This document shows, in pieces, positions 25,779 to 34,044 of a stretch of 64,000 nt of DNA. This stretch comes from an uncultured Clostridia bacterium. Lineage in GTDB: Bacteria; Bacillota; Clostridia; UBA1381; UBA9506. The first letter of the stretch is position 1. Every line of letters starts with the position of its first letter. Both the position numbers and the translations under genes were made by a program. Below the pieces are notes generated by a model. That model did no database searches. It was not told where the DNA came from and worked only from the letters and a program-made list of their open reading frames with translations. The stretch is from NCBI GenBank assembly GCA_934438075.1, contig CAKSBF010000010.1, positions 1 to 64,000 on the forward strand. The letters are read 5' to 3'.

Positions 25779-26492
25779 ATGAGAATTATTCGTTGCGAAA
25801 ACTATGAAGAGATGTCAAAAAAGGCAGCAGAGTTTGTTGCTGCACAAATAACACTGAAACCGGACTGCGTCCTGGGCTTGCCAACCGGTTCCACACCGAT
25901 TGGTATGTATGCTCGTCTTGCAGCTATGGGACTTGATTTTTCAGAGGTAACAACCTTTAATTTAGACGAATATTACCCTATTGCAAGAAACAACGAGCAG
26001 AGTTATTTTTATTTTATGACAGAAAACCTTTACAGTAAAGTAAACCTGGCTCCGGAAAACATTCATATCCCCAACGGCGAAGCAAAAGACCCCAAAAAGG
26101 AATGTGAAGATTACGAGCGCGCAATTGCGGCTGCAGGAGGACTGGATCTGCAGGTACTCGGAATCGGTCAAAACGGTCACATTGGTTTTAACGAGCCAAG
26201 TGATATGCTTAATTCATATACTCATATCACCGGTCTTACGCAGAATACAATAGAAGCAAATGCAAGATTTTTCAACAGCGCCGACGAAGTTCCCACCCGC
26301 GCCCTTACCATGGGTGTTGCAACCATCATGCGCGCAAGACGGATTTTGCTCCTCGCAAGCGGCGCAAACAAGGCTCGCGTAGTGAAAGCATTGCAAGGAA
26401 GTATGATAGATCCGGAAATTCCGGCAACTATTTTAGCGGCACACAATGACGTTACCGTTATTGCTGATGCCGAAGCATTAGGAGAGAATTAA
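25779..26492 (+). CDS. nagB: Glucosamine-6-phosphate deaminase
   Basis: Converts glucosamine 6-phosphate to fructose 6-phosphate and ammonia, bringing amino sugars into glycolysis. In 238 residues the key motifs are seen: substrate loop LGLPTGSTP, catalytic Asp63 in FNLDEY, and GIGQNGHIGFNEP with His134 and Glu139. The Asn at 132 replaces the Asp of E. coli, as is usual in the Bacillus-type monomeric enzyme. The ATG at 25779 is preferred to the TTG six bases earlier because AGGGCAGG is well spaced. First gene of the operon; the next starts two bases after its stop. Confidence 0.96.
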   Translation: MRIIRCENYEEMSKKAAEFVAAQITLKPDCVLGLPTGSTPIGMYARLAAMGLDFSEVTTFNLDEYYPIARNNEQSYFYFMTENLYSKVNLAPENIHIPNGEAKDPKKECEDYERAIAAAGGLDLQVLGIGQNGHIGFNEPSDMLNSYTHITGLTQNTIEANARFFNSADEVPTRALTMGVATIMRARRILLLASGANKARVVKALQGSMIDPEIPATILAAHNDVTVIADAEALGEN

Positions 26493-26494
26493 TA

Positions 26495-27388
26495 ATGATA
26501 CATACCATTTCAGACAAAAATCTTACTGCAAAAATTGACACCTTAGGCTCACAGCTGATATCTCTGACGGATAAAAACGGCACAGAATACATATGGCAGC
26601 GTGAAACACCCTATTGGAGTGACTGTGCACCCATTCCTTTTCCGGTAGTAGGCCGCTGCAAAAATGGTGTCATTACCGTGGACGGGAAAGATTATCCCAT
26701 GGCCGAGTGTCACGGTTTTGCCCCGATTTCGGAGTTTACAACCGTGTCGGCGACAGAAAATTCCGTAACGCTTCAGCTTTGCGACAGCGAATACACACGT
26801 GCAAAATATCCGTTTTCTTTTTGCTTTGAGGTAACTCATAAAATAGAAAACGATACACTGTCTGTAATTCTTCGTGTTGTAAATACCTCTGATAAAGATA
26901 TGCCTTTCGGTGTGGGCGGACACCCCGGTTTTCGCCTGCCGTTAGCAGACGGAGAAACTTTCACGGATTATGAATTAGATTTTGGAAAGCCGGTCACCTT
27001 AGATTCCACCTGCGTTGACGAACAATTTCAAATATCTGCTACTTTAGCGCGCCGCATCCTCACCGACAGCCAAACTTTGCCGTTAGAACGCGAGCTTTTC
27101 GTGCCGGATGCGCTGATTTTTGAAAATCCGCCTTTTCACACTGTGCTATTAAAACATAAAAAGAACGGAAAAGGGATTCGTTTTTCCTTTGAAAATTTTA
27201 CAACCTTCGCCTTATGGACAGAAACTTTACCGGTAAAAGCAGGTTTTTTATGTCTTGAGCCTTGGAATGGTATGGGTACACGCAGTGATGAAGGAACAGA
27301 ATTAGTTAAGAAGAAAGGGACGGTCGTAATTGCACCGCAAAAAGAGTTTGTCTGCAGTTACAATATGTCTCCTCTTTCCATATTATAA
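26495..27388 (+). CDS. Aldose 1-epimerase family protein (LacX-like)
   Basis: Probably interconverts the alpha and beta anomers of a hexose or amino sugar. The 297 residues show the galactose mutarotase fold of the LacX-like subgroup: RxxxWSDCAPIPFPVVGR near the N-terminus, the substrate histidines in MAECHGFAP and GVGGHPGFRLP, and the conserved CLEPWNGMGT near the C-terminus with the catalytic Glu. It lies two bases after nagB and 20 bp before the GalE fusion. Anomer supply fits the next enzymes, since a hexosamine 1-kinase needs a defined anomer (inference). Confidence 0.88.
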   Translation: MIHTISDKNLTAKIDTLGSQLISLTDKNGTEYIWQRETPYWSDCAPIPFPVVGRCKNGVITVDGKDYPMAECHGFAPISEFTTVSATENSVTLQLCDSEYTRAKYPFSFCFEVTHKIENDTLSVILRVVNTSDKDMPFGVGGHPGFRLPLADGETFTDYELDFGKPVTLDSTCVDEQFQISATLARRILTDSQTLPLERELFVPDALIFENPPFHTVLLKHKKNGKGIRFSFENFTTFALWTETLPVKAGFLCLEPWNGMGTRSDEGTELVKKKGTVVIAPQKEFVCSYNMSPLSIL

Positions 27389-27408
27389 TTAGCAAGGAGC
27401 TGATTTTC

Positions 27409-29241
27409 TTGAAAATACTCATTACCGGCGGTGCCGGTTACATCGGCAGCCATGCATGCATAGCCTTTTTAAACGCAGGCTATGAAATCATTGTAGTTGA
27501 TAACCTTTGCAACAGTAAAAAGGAGTCTCTCAAACGTGTAGAGCAGATTACAGGAAAACATATTCAATTTTATCAGATTGATTTGCTTGACTGTGCTGCT
27601 TTAGAAACCGTTTTTGCTGAAAATGAAATTGACGGTGTGATTCACTTTGCCGGTCTTAAGGCCGTCGGCGAATCTGTTACCATCCCCTTAAATTACTACG
27701 AAAACAACATCAGCGGCACCTTAAACCTGTGCAAATTAATGAAAAAATATAATGTGAAAAAGTTGGTATTCAGTTCCTCCGCAACGGTTTACGGCAGTCC
27801 AAAATCCGTTCCTATTACTGAAGATTTTCCGCTTTCCGCAACAAACCCATACGGTCAAACCAAATTAATGCTGGAACAAATTCTTACCGACATACAGCAT
27901 GCAGATCCGTCCTTTAACATTTCCCTGCTGCGCTACTTTAACCCGATTGGTGCTCATGAAAGCGGTTTAATCGGCGAGGATCCGAACGGAATACCGAACA
28001 ATCTGATTCCGTACATCACTCAGGTTGCTATCGGCAAACTTGACCACCTGAGCGTCTACGGCGATGACTATAACACTCCGGACGGTACGGGCATGCGCGA
28101 TTACATTCACGTATGCGACCTTGTTGACGGTCACCTTTTGGCATATCAAAAGCTCAGCACCAATCCCGGTCTGATGATTCATAACCTTGGAACAGGCAGA
28201 GGCTACAGTGTGCTCGAAATGGTAAAAGCTTTTGAAAAGGCATGCGGAAAAAAGATTAAATATGAAATTGTCGGCAGACGCAGCGGCGATATCGCCGAAT
28301 GTTACGCCGATACTGAAAAGGCAAAGAAAGAATTGGGCTTTGTCGCAAAGAAAACGCTTGATGACATGTGTGCTGATTCTTGGCGTTGGCAGCAGGCAAA
28401 TCCAAACGGTTTTGAGGAAACCGGCGCTACCGATGCTACTTTAGTTGTCATGGCAGCAGGAATGGGCAGCCGTTTCGGCGGTCTCAAACAGCTTGAGCCA
28501 ATCGGAAAAAATGGCGAAGTTATCATTGATTATTCTATATATGACGCAATCAAAGCAGGTTTTAATAAGGTTGTGTTTGTTATCAAAAAAGAAATTGAAG
28601 AAGATTTCAAACGTATAGTCGGTGACAGAATCGCCAAGAAAATTCATGTGGAGTACGTTTTCCAGGAAACACCTCCGCACCGTAAAAAACCATACGGCAC
28701 CGGCGATGCAATCTTGTGCTGCAAAAATGCCGTACACGAGCCATTCGCCGTTATCAATGCGGACGATTATTATGGGGCTGACGGTTTCCGAAAAATTTAT
28801 GACTATCTGGTCAACGGAACAGACTACGCCATGGTCGGCTTTATGCTGGAAAACACCTTGACAGAAAACGGCACCGTCTCTCGCGGCGTTTGTAAAGTTG
28901 AGAACGGATTTTTGACCGATGTCACGGAGCATACTTCCATCGCCAAAGACAACGAATTTCCAAAAGGAACCATTGTTTCTATGAATATGTGGGGGCTTCG
29001 TCCTGACATTTTCGGATATTTGCAGAAGGATTTTGATGAATTTTTAAAGACTGCAAATATTGAAAAAGATGAATTTTTCATTCCAAGTGTAATTGATAAA
29101 TTAATTAAAAACGGTACTGTTAAAGTAAAGGTATTGACATCCCATGACAAGTGGTACGGAGTGACTTACAAGGAAGACAAAGAAAGTGTGGTTCGTGCTA
29201 TTAATAAAATGACAGAGGAAGGTATGTATGCAGGCTTGTGA
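27409..29241 (+). CDS. galE: UDP-sugar 4-epimerase (GalE) fused to a sugar-1-phosphate nucleotidyltransferase
   Basis: A 610-residue two-enzyme chain. Residues 1-338 are a complete GalE: NAD-binding GGAGYIGS (7-14), catalytic Ser in FSSSATVYG and Tyr148-x3-Lys152. Residues about 344-610 are a nucleotidyltransferase: nucleotide-binding AAGMGSRFGGLKQ and metal-binding NADDYYG (Asp452, Asp453). GalE normally ends near residue 338, so the second half is an added domain, not a frameshift. The expected combined reaction is UTP plus a sugar 1-phosphate to a UDP-sugar, then C4 epimerisation (inference). The start is TTG with AAGGAG nine bases upstream. The nahK gene overlaps its end by 14 bp. Confidence 0.9.
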   Translation: MKILITGGAGYIGSHACIAFLNAGYEIIVVDNLCNSKKESLKRVEQITGKHIQFYQIDLLDCAALETVFAENEIDGVIHFAGLKAVGESVTIPLNYYENNISGTLNLCKLMKKYNVKKLVFSSSATVYGSPKSVPITEDFPLSATNPYGQTKLMLEQILTDIQHADPSFNISLLRYFNPIGAHESGLIGEDPNGIPNNLIPYITQVAIGKLDHLSVYGDDYNTPDGTGMRDYIHVCDLVDGHLLAYQKLSTNPGLMIHNLGTGRGYSVLEMVKAFEKACGKKIKYEIVGRRSGDIAECYADTEKAKKELGFVAKKTLDDMCADSWRWQQANPNGFEETGATDATLVVMAAGMGSRFGGLKQLEPIGKNGEVIIDYSIYDAIKAGFNKVVFVIKKEIEEDFKRIVGDRIAKKIHVEYVFQETPPHRKKPYGTGDAILCCKNAVHEPFAVINADDYYGADGFRKIYDYLVNGTDYAMVGFMLENTLTENGTVSRGVCKVENGFLTDVTEHTSIAKDNEFPKGTIVSMNMWGLRPDIFGYLQKDFDEFLKTANIEKDEFFIPSVIDKLIKNGTVKVKVLTSHDKWYGVTYKEDKESVVRAINKMTEEGMYAGL

Positions 29242-30310
29242 TTTAAAAGAGATTATCAGCCATTTTCAGGTAGAAACAGAGGTCGTTCCCTATGGTGAGG
29301 GACACATCAACGACACTTATTTGGCGGACAGCTCGCCATATAAGTACATTTTACAAAAAATTAACCATAGCATATTTAAAGACCCTTATTCTTTAATGGA
29401 TAATATTGAAGCTGTCACTGCTTATTTGCGCGAAGTCATTCAAAAAGAAGGGGGAAACCCAGACCGCGAAACTCTCACGGTCATTAAAACCCGTGACGGG
29501 AAAAATTTATATCGTTCCGAAAACGGGGATTTTTACCGTATGTATATTTTTGTTGACAATACAAATGTGTATCAGATGGTGGAAAACAAAGAGCAGTTTT
29601 ATTACGCAGCAAAAGCTTTCGGTAAATTTCAGAAGCAGTTGTCCGGATTCGATGCCGGTCGTCTGACAGAAACCATACCGGAATTTCACAACACTCGTTC
29701 CCGTTTTGAACAGCTGAAAGCCGCAATCAAAGAAAACAAAGCCGGCAGATTAGATAAGGTTCGCAGTGAAATAGAGTTTGCTCTTGCTCGCGAAAACGAT
29801 ATTTCCGTAATCGTTAACGCATTAGATAACAAGGAAATACCGCTCCGTGTTACGCATAATGATACTAAACTGAACAATGTTCTGTTTGACAAAGACAGCG
29901 GTGAAGCAATTTGCGTAATTGATCTGGATACAGTCATGCCGGGTTCACTTCTATATGATTATGGTGATAGCATACGTTTTGGAGCCAGCAGCGGCGCGGA
30001 GGATGAAACAGATTTATCTAAAATCTATTGTGATTTAGACCTGTTCGATGCCTTTAGCAAGGGCTTTTTAGAAGAGCTGTCTGACAGTATTACCCCAAAA
30101 GAAGTGGAACTTCTTCCTTTCTCGGCAAAATTGATGACCTACGAATGCGGCATTCGTTTCCTGGCTGACTATTTAAACGGTGATACTTACTTTAAAATTC
30201 ACCGCCCCGATCACAATCTTGATCGTTGCCGCACACAGTTTAAGCTAGTTGCAGACATGGAACAGAAAATGGATCAAATGAAAGCCATTGTATCAAAATA
30301 CACGAAATAA
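29228..30310 (+). CDS. nahK: N-acetylhexosamine 1-kinase-like phosphotransferase
   Basis: Phosphorylates a hexosamine, most likely N-acetylgalactosamine or N-acetylglucosamine, at C1 with ATP. The 360-residue protein has the aminoglycoside-phosphotransferase fold: an N-terminal lobe with PYGEGHINDTY, the catalytic loop VTHNDTKLNN (Asp212), and the metal-binding VIDLDTVMPGSLLYDYGDS. These motifs and the C-terminal MTYECGIRFLADYLNGD agree closely with what I recall of bifidobacterial NahK, of similar length. It follows and overlaps the GalE-nucleotidyltransferase gene, which would take its product. No lacto-N-biose phosphorylase or transporter gene is nearby. Confidence 0.87.
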   Translation: MQACDLKEIISHFQVETEVVPYGEGHINDTYLADSSPYKYILQKINHSIFKDPYSLMDNIEAVTAYLREVIQKEGGNPDRETLTVIKTRDGKNLYRSENGDFYRMYIFVDNTNVYQMVENKEQFYYAAKAFGKFQKQLSGFDAGRLTETIPEFHNTRSRFEQLKAAIKENKAGRLDKVRSEIEFALARENDISVIVNALDNKEIPLRVTHNDTKLNNVLFDKDSGEAICVIDLDTVMPGSLLYDYGDSIRFGASSGAEDETDLSKIYCDLDLFDAFSKGFLEELSDSITPKEVELLPFSAKLMTYECGIRFLADYLNGDTYFKIHRPDHNLDRCRTQFKLVADMEQKMDQMKAIVSKYTK

Positions 30311-30376
30311 TAACATCTTTTTATCATAAAGAACCGCATGGCAGCGAAACAAGCAAGCTGTCAAACAGGGTTACAA

Positions 30377-30416
30377 AAATACGCATGCCGATTCAAGTTG
30401 GCATGCGTATTTCTTT
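30377..30416 (+). terminator. Terminator of the hexosamine operon
   Basis: A 13-bp perfect stem (30377-30389 with 30400-30412) with a 10-base loop, followed by TTTCTTTG, 67 bp after the nahK stop. Confidence 0.8.
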
Positions 30417-30421
30417 GTATA

Positions 30422-30457
30422 AATAAATATCACCCGCCATGCGGGTAGATATTTATT
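30422..30457. repeat. Long hairpin with GC core beside the terminator
   Basis: Arms of about 15-16 bp, with one bulged base, surround the core CCCGCCATGCGGG and extend into AATAAATATC/GATATTTATT. There is no T run on either side, so a second terminator is doubtful. It lies between the convergent nahK terminator and the end of the SLH gene. Confidence 0.55.
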
Positions 30458-30509
30458 ATAGTTATCTTTGCCGTTTTTCCTAACACAAACATCATTTTGG
30501 GAACCTATT

Positions 30510-31763
30510 TTATTTTTTAATGAAATGATATACCTTCATTAATGAATACAGCGATTCCCGCAATGTATAATTTGCCTTAGGACTAAACAATTCACCATCA
30601 CTATTTGTTATAACATTTAAAGTTTTCATGCTGTATACCGGCGCAATTGCCCATTCTGATATCGCATCGTTATCCGAATATGACATATCTACTCTAACCG
30701 CCGGTATCTCTATTTTCGCATATTGCGCAATGCGATAAAGAGCAACAGCCGCTTCTTCACGGGTTATTTTATCTTCAGGCACAAACAAATATTCGCCTCT
30801 GCCACTGATAATGCCCATAAATGCCAAAGTATTTATTTTAAAATTATTGATATCATCAAACGGATTACGTGAAAGCTTTGCCACAGGAAGATCTTGCACC
30901 GAACTAAGCATGTTGTATGCAAATTCACAAAATCGCAGGCGGCTAATATCTTCATCCCAGTCATAGTCTTTATTTTCAAGAATACCAACCGCTGTAGCTT
31001 CCTTTATCGCTTGTTCAACCTGTTCATCATATGTATTTTCATCTTTCTCTGCCCATTGAAGTTCTATATTGCTAACGTAATAAGAAGTAGTCCCCTCAAA
31101 GCCGGAATCTGTTCCTATTATAAGATAAGCATTTCCGGTCCGGTCGGCAGTCATTTCAATAGTCGCACGATAGCCATTAAACTCATATTGTCCCGGATAT
31201 AAGGTTTCATGTTTTTCTATGGTTCCGGCAATCTTCATATCCTTACCATCTGTTCCCTGATTCCCCTTATCTATATTCAAGCGATGACCATACTCTGCCT
31301 CGACTGCTGCAGGCTCTTGCGATGTGATGCCGCACTTCACATATACAGACGACCCGGGAGAACCTCCGATTCCTATCATGCCTCCATCAGCATTTGTAGC
31401 AAGCTCAAATGATAGATTAACGGTAAAAGTTTTACCCGGAGCAAATCCGCTCAGTTTTTTATAATATCCCATGAATAAATCATCACTATGATTGTTGCCG
31501 GAAATAAATAATCCCTTTCCCGCGCTATCAATAGGGATATCTCTCCATCCAAAATCAAGCTCGTAAAAATCATCCATATTATCTCCTATGGGATAATCCG
31601 CAAAAATTGGAGTAAACCCGCAATCATCTTTTATAAAGTCAAATTTTATACTGCCGGGTTCAGAAATAGTATTCTCCTTGTCATTTGTCTGCACATCGGC
31701 AAATACAGTTGTGCCGAACAGCATCGCTGCAGTTAAGAATGCTGTTGTTATTCTTTTTAACAT
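30510..31763 (-). CDS. Exported S-layer homology protein with unassigned N-terminal domain
   Basis: A 417-residue secreted protein. A signal peptide (1-22, ending TTVFA) is followed by a beta-rich, Gly/Asp-rich domain of about 225 residues that looks like a lectin- or CBM-type jelly roll but that I cannot name (GMIGIGGSPGSSVYVKCG, YYVSNIELQW). The C-terminal third (about 260-417) resembles two to three SLH repeats: FDDINNFKINTLAFMGIISG with DKITREEAAVALYR, then YSDNDAISEWAIAPVYSMKTLNVI. SLH repeats anchor proteins to the cell wall. The ATG at 31763 is required for the signal peptide and has AAAGGA upstream. Monocistronic, convergent with the hexosamine operon. Confidence 0.8.
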   Translation of the reverse strand: MLKRITTAFLTAAMLFGTTVFADVQTNDKENTISEPGSIKFDFIKDDCGFTPIFADYPIGDNMDDFYELDFGWRDIPIDSAGKGLFISGNNHSDDLFMGYYKKLSGFAPGKTFTVNLSFELATNADGGMIGIGGSPGSSVYVKCGITSQEPAAVEAEYGHRLNIDKGNQGTDGKDMKIAGTIEKHETLYPGQYEFNGYRATIEMTADRTGNAYLIIGTDSGFEGTTSYYVSNIELQWAEKDENTYDEQVEQAIKEATAVGILENKDYDWDEDISRLRFCEFAYNMLSSVQDLPVAKLSRNPFDDINNFKINTLAFMGIISGRGEYLFVPEDKITREEAAVALYRIAQYAKIEIPAVRVDMSYSDNDAISEWAIAPVYSMKTLNVITNSDGELFSPKANYTLRESLYSLMKVYHFIKK

Positions 31764-31969
31764 ACCAATTTTCCTTTCTGAAATATCTTTTGCCAGCCGA
31801 CCTATTACGCCAACATAACGAGCACAATAGAAAGTTTCATCTATTAATAATACGACGCAAATTACCAAAAAGTTGCAATTATTTAAATAATTTTCAATTT
31901 TAATCCAAAACTATGCATTGATAACATCTTTTGCAACAAAATTTAGCTTTTAAAAATTCTCCGCAATAA

Positions 31970-31999
31970 CAAAAAACGACATAGCCAAAACCATGTCGT
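31970..31999 (-). terminator. Terminator of the methyltransferase gene
   Basis: ACGACAT (31976-31982) pairs with ATGTCGT (31993-31999), followed by six T on the minus strand, 60 bp after the methyltransferase stop. The rest of the 295-bp gap up to the SLH gene is AT-rich with no gene; a -35-like TTGCAA for the SLH gene is present but the -10 is not clear. Confidence 0.7.
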
Positions 32000-32058
32000 C
32001 CTAATTAAAAAAATATTGCCTTTTAAATATACCCATACCATCTTTTTATGCAACAAAA

Positions 32059-32844
32059 TTACTTTTTCGTTAATTCCGCCATTGCGGCAAAATGCGTAAT
32101 ATTGAAATGTTCCGGCGCTGTTTCCGAAAGCATCTGCATGTGCTCCCGCTCCCACATAGCAATCTGCTTTTCTTCTAATGAGGCGCCGATTCCTCTGCAG
32201 GCTTTCATTCTTCCGTTCCAGCTCTGTCGCGTAAACGGAACGGAAAGCCGATACTCCTCATGACCTGTTAATTTAAAATAATCATAATAACATTCCGGTA
32301 TCCGGATTGGGTGCATGGTCTCGCCTGCACCGCTCCATTCAGGACTATATTTCAGTACAATTTTTTCACTTGCCCCTGCAATTTCATCCTCAAACGGCAG
32401 CCACTCCATACACAATATTAAAAAGCGGCCGCCCGGTCTCAGCATCTTGGAAAGTTTACGGGTTACCTGCTCATGCTGAAAATACCAAAAGCATTGACAT
32501 GCTGTAATTACATCAAAGGATTCATCCGGGAAATCTATGTTTTCTGCGGATGAAACCAAATAACGAATATCCATGCCATCTGACAGTGCTTTTGCCTGTA
32601 TAATTTGATTTTCTGATATATCCGCCGCAGTCCAACGCGCACCAAAATGATACATATTCCTCGGAAGCACCCCTGTTCCTGTACCAACGTCTAACACATC
32701 CTGCCCTTCTATACACAACCCACGCTCAGCAATCTTATCATAAAATTCCTGCGGATAAATATCACGAAACTTCGCGTAATCAGCCGAAGTTCTTCCCCAA
32801 TCAAATGCCTTTCCGCCATCTATTCTCTTATCTTTAATATTCAC
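32059..32844 (-). CDS. Class I SAM-dependent methyltransferase
   Basis: Transfers a methyl group from S-adenosylmethionine to an unknown small molecule. The 261-residue protein has the Rossmann motif I VLDVGTGTGVLP (about 50-61), motif II DIS after it, and a methyltransferase-11-type core with ENIDFPDESFDVITACQCFWYF and MLRPGGRFLIL. It looks like a stand-alone small-molecule methylase of the UbiE/YafE kind; the substrate is unknown. The start is GTG at 32844 with AGGGG about eight bases upstream. Single gene with terminators on both sides. Confidence 0.85.
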   Translation of the reverse strand: MNIKDKRIDGGKAFDWGRTSADYAKFRDIYPQEFYDKIAERGLCIEGQDVLDVGTGTGVLPRNMYHFGARWTAADISENQIIQAKALSDGMDIRYLVSSAENIDFPDESFDVITACQCFWYFQHEQVTRKLSKMLRPGGRFLILCMEWLPFEDEIAGASEKIVLKYSPEWSGAGETMHPIRIPECYYDYFKLTGHEEYRLSVPFTRQSWNGRMKACRGIGASLEEKQIAMWEREHMQMLSETAPEHFNITHFAAMAELTKK

Positions 32845-32875
32845 TTAATTCACCCCTGAAATTCTTATTCCCAAA

Positions 32876-32911
32876 CAATAAAAGAGTGCCGTTAAAAACA
32901 CGCGCACTCTT
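32876..32911 (-). terminator. Terminator of the phoH-ybeY-membrane protein operon
   Basis: AAGAGTGC (32882-32889) and GCACTCTT (32904-32911) form an 8-bp stem followed by TTTTATT on the minus strand, ten bases after the stop of the membrane protein gene. Confidence 0.75.
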
Positions 32912-32920
32912 GGAAACTCT

Positions 32921-33523
32921 CTATTCATTAAATTTATCTTTTGCCTTTTGCTGAGCTTTAAAAATAACCTCAGACAGATAGAATTTTCTCAGTCCGGCAT
33001 AATATCCCGCAAAACCGGCAGCAACCGTAACCGCCGGAGCAATTAAAAAAACAGCAGTCTGCGTTGAATCTAACGGCTGAAAACCATTAACAAAAGCAAA
33101 CAGGACACGCATAACCGGCACAATCGTGCTGAACAACACCACATTTTCTGCTCTTCGCGGCTGGTTTTCTTCTATAACATAACGCACACTCGTTACCAAA
33201 TCGCGAATCGGTATGATATTATATTGAATTAATGCAAACAACGCAATCAATACCAACAATGTTACAGTAAGCGGAAGAACCAGCCGGAATGCACGAACGT
33301 ACCGCAAATCCTCTTTATGGTATTTCAAATCCGATTTTGCTTTGTTCCAGCAGCGAGAATAAATCATACCAAAATAAATCAAGGTAAATACTACTGAGTA
33401 CAGCGGAAAGCCCCATGAATACTGCAGCAGCCAGGAAAAAATCATCAACCCGAACAAACTGAGCACCAACACGATTAAATAATCCGCAAACAACATCAGT
33501 TTACACTTTTTATCACTTATCAT
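32921..33523 (-). CDS. Hypothetical four-helix membrane protein
   Basis: A 200-residue protein that I do not recognise. Hydrophobic segments lie at about 10-32, 36-54, 80-102 and 163-180, with short basic loops and a Lys-rich C-terminus (AQQKAKDKFNE). There are no catalytic motifs. It follows ybeY by 27 bp and is the last gene of the phoH operon, a position that says little about its role. GAGGAG lies upstream of the ATG. Confidence 0.65.
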   Translation of the reverse strand: MISDKKCKLMLFADYLIVLVLSLFGLMIFSWLLQYSWGFPLYSVVFTLIYFGMIYSRCWNKAKSDLKYHKEDLRYVRAFRLVLPLTVTLLVLIALFALIQYNIIPIRDLVTSVRYVIEENQPRRAENVVLFSTIVPVMRVLFAFVNGFQPLDSTQTAVFLIAPAVTVAAGFAGYYAGLRKFYLSEVIFKAQQKAKDKFNE

Positions 33524-33550
33524 CTCTTCACTCTCCTCAATAAATCCACC

Positions 33551-34039
33551 CTATCGGGTCAGCCCTACGGAGCATAATATTCTCTCCTGTTTATCAAACA
33601 TCTCTTTCTCTTCCTCTTCACTTGTCTCATGGTCATAACCCAACAGATGCAACACCGAGTGAACCGCCAAAAATCCTATTTCTCTCTGAAAACTGTGCCC
33701 ATATTCTTCTGCCTGCTCCATTGCGCGTTCCGCGGAAATCACAATATCTCCGAGCAAAACTCTGCCTTCGACAAAATCTTCGTCATAAATTACTGTTTCG
33801 CCATTCTCCTGTTCCAACATCGGAAAGGACAAAACATCCGTTGCACGGTCAATATTTCTCTGTTCCCGATTAATTCTGCATATTTCCTCATTATCTACCA
33901 GCATAAGATTGACTTCCGCATCAAACGAAAACTCTTCTTCAACGAGGGCCGCATATATGCACTTTTCTATTGTCTCAATCTCTGTTTTGCCGATAGGAAC
34001 AAGCTCTTGACAATTTTCCCACACCAAATTTAAATTCAT
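33551..34039 (-). CDS. ybeY: Endoribonuclease YbeY
   Basis: A zinc-dependent endoribonuclease for 16S rRNA 3'-end maturation and ribosome quality control. The 162-residue protein carries the signature HSVLHLLGYDH with zinc ligands His127, His131 and His137, and the preceding substrate region ATDVLSFPM and GDIVIS. GAGGTAAGG lies before the ATG. It begins five bases after the end of phoH, the usual pairing in Bacillota. Confidence 0.95.
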   Translation of the reverse strand: MNLNLVWENCQELVPIGKTEIETIEKCIYAALVEEEFSFDAEVNLMLVDNEEICRINREQRNIDRATDVLSFPMLEQENGETVIYDEDFVEGRVLLGDIVISAERAMEQAEEYGHSFQREIGFLAVHSVLHLLGYDHETSEEEEKEMFDKQERILCSVGLTR

Positions 34040-34044
34040 TTTCC

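Noticed and set aside
31943..32155. A 70-codon minus-strand frame near the methyltransferase terminator
   Set aside because: It runs through the terminator hairpin and the end of the methyltransferase gene and has no ribosome binding site.
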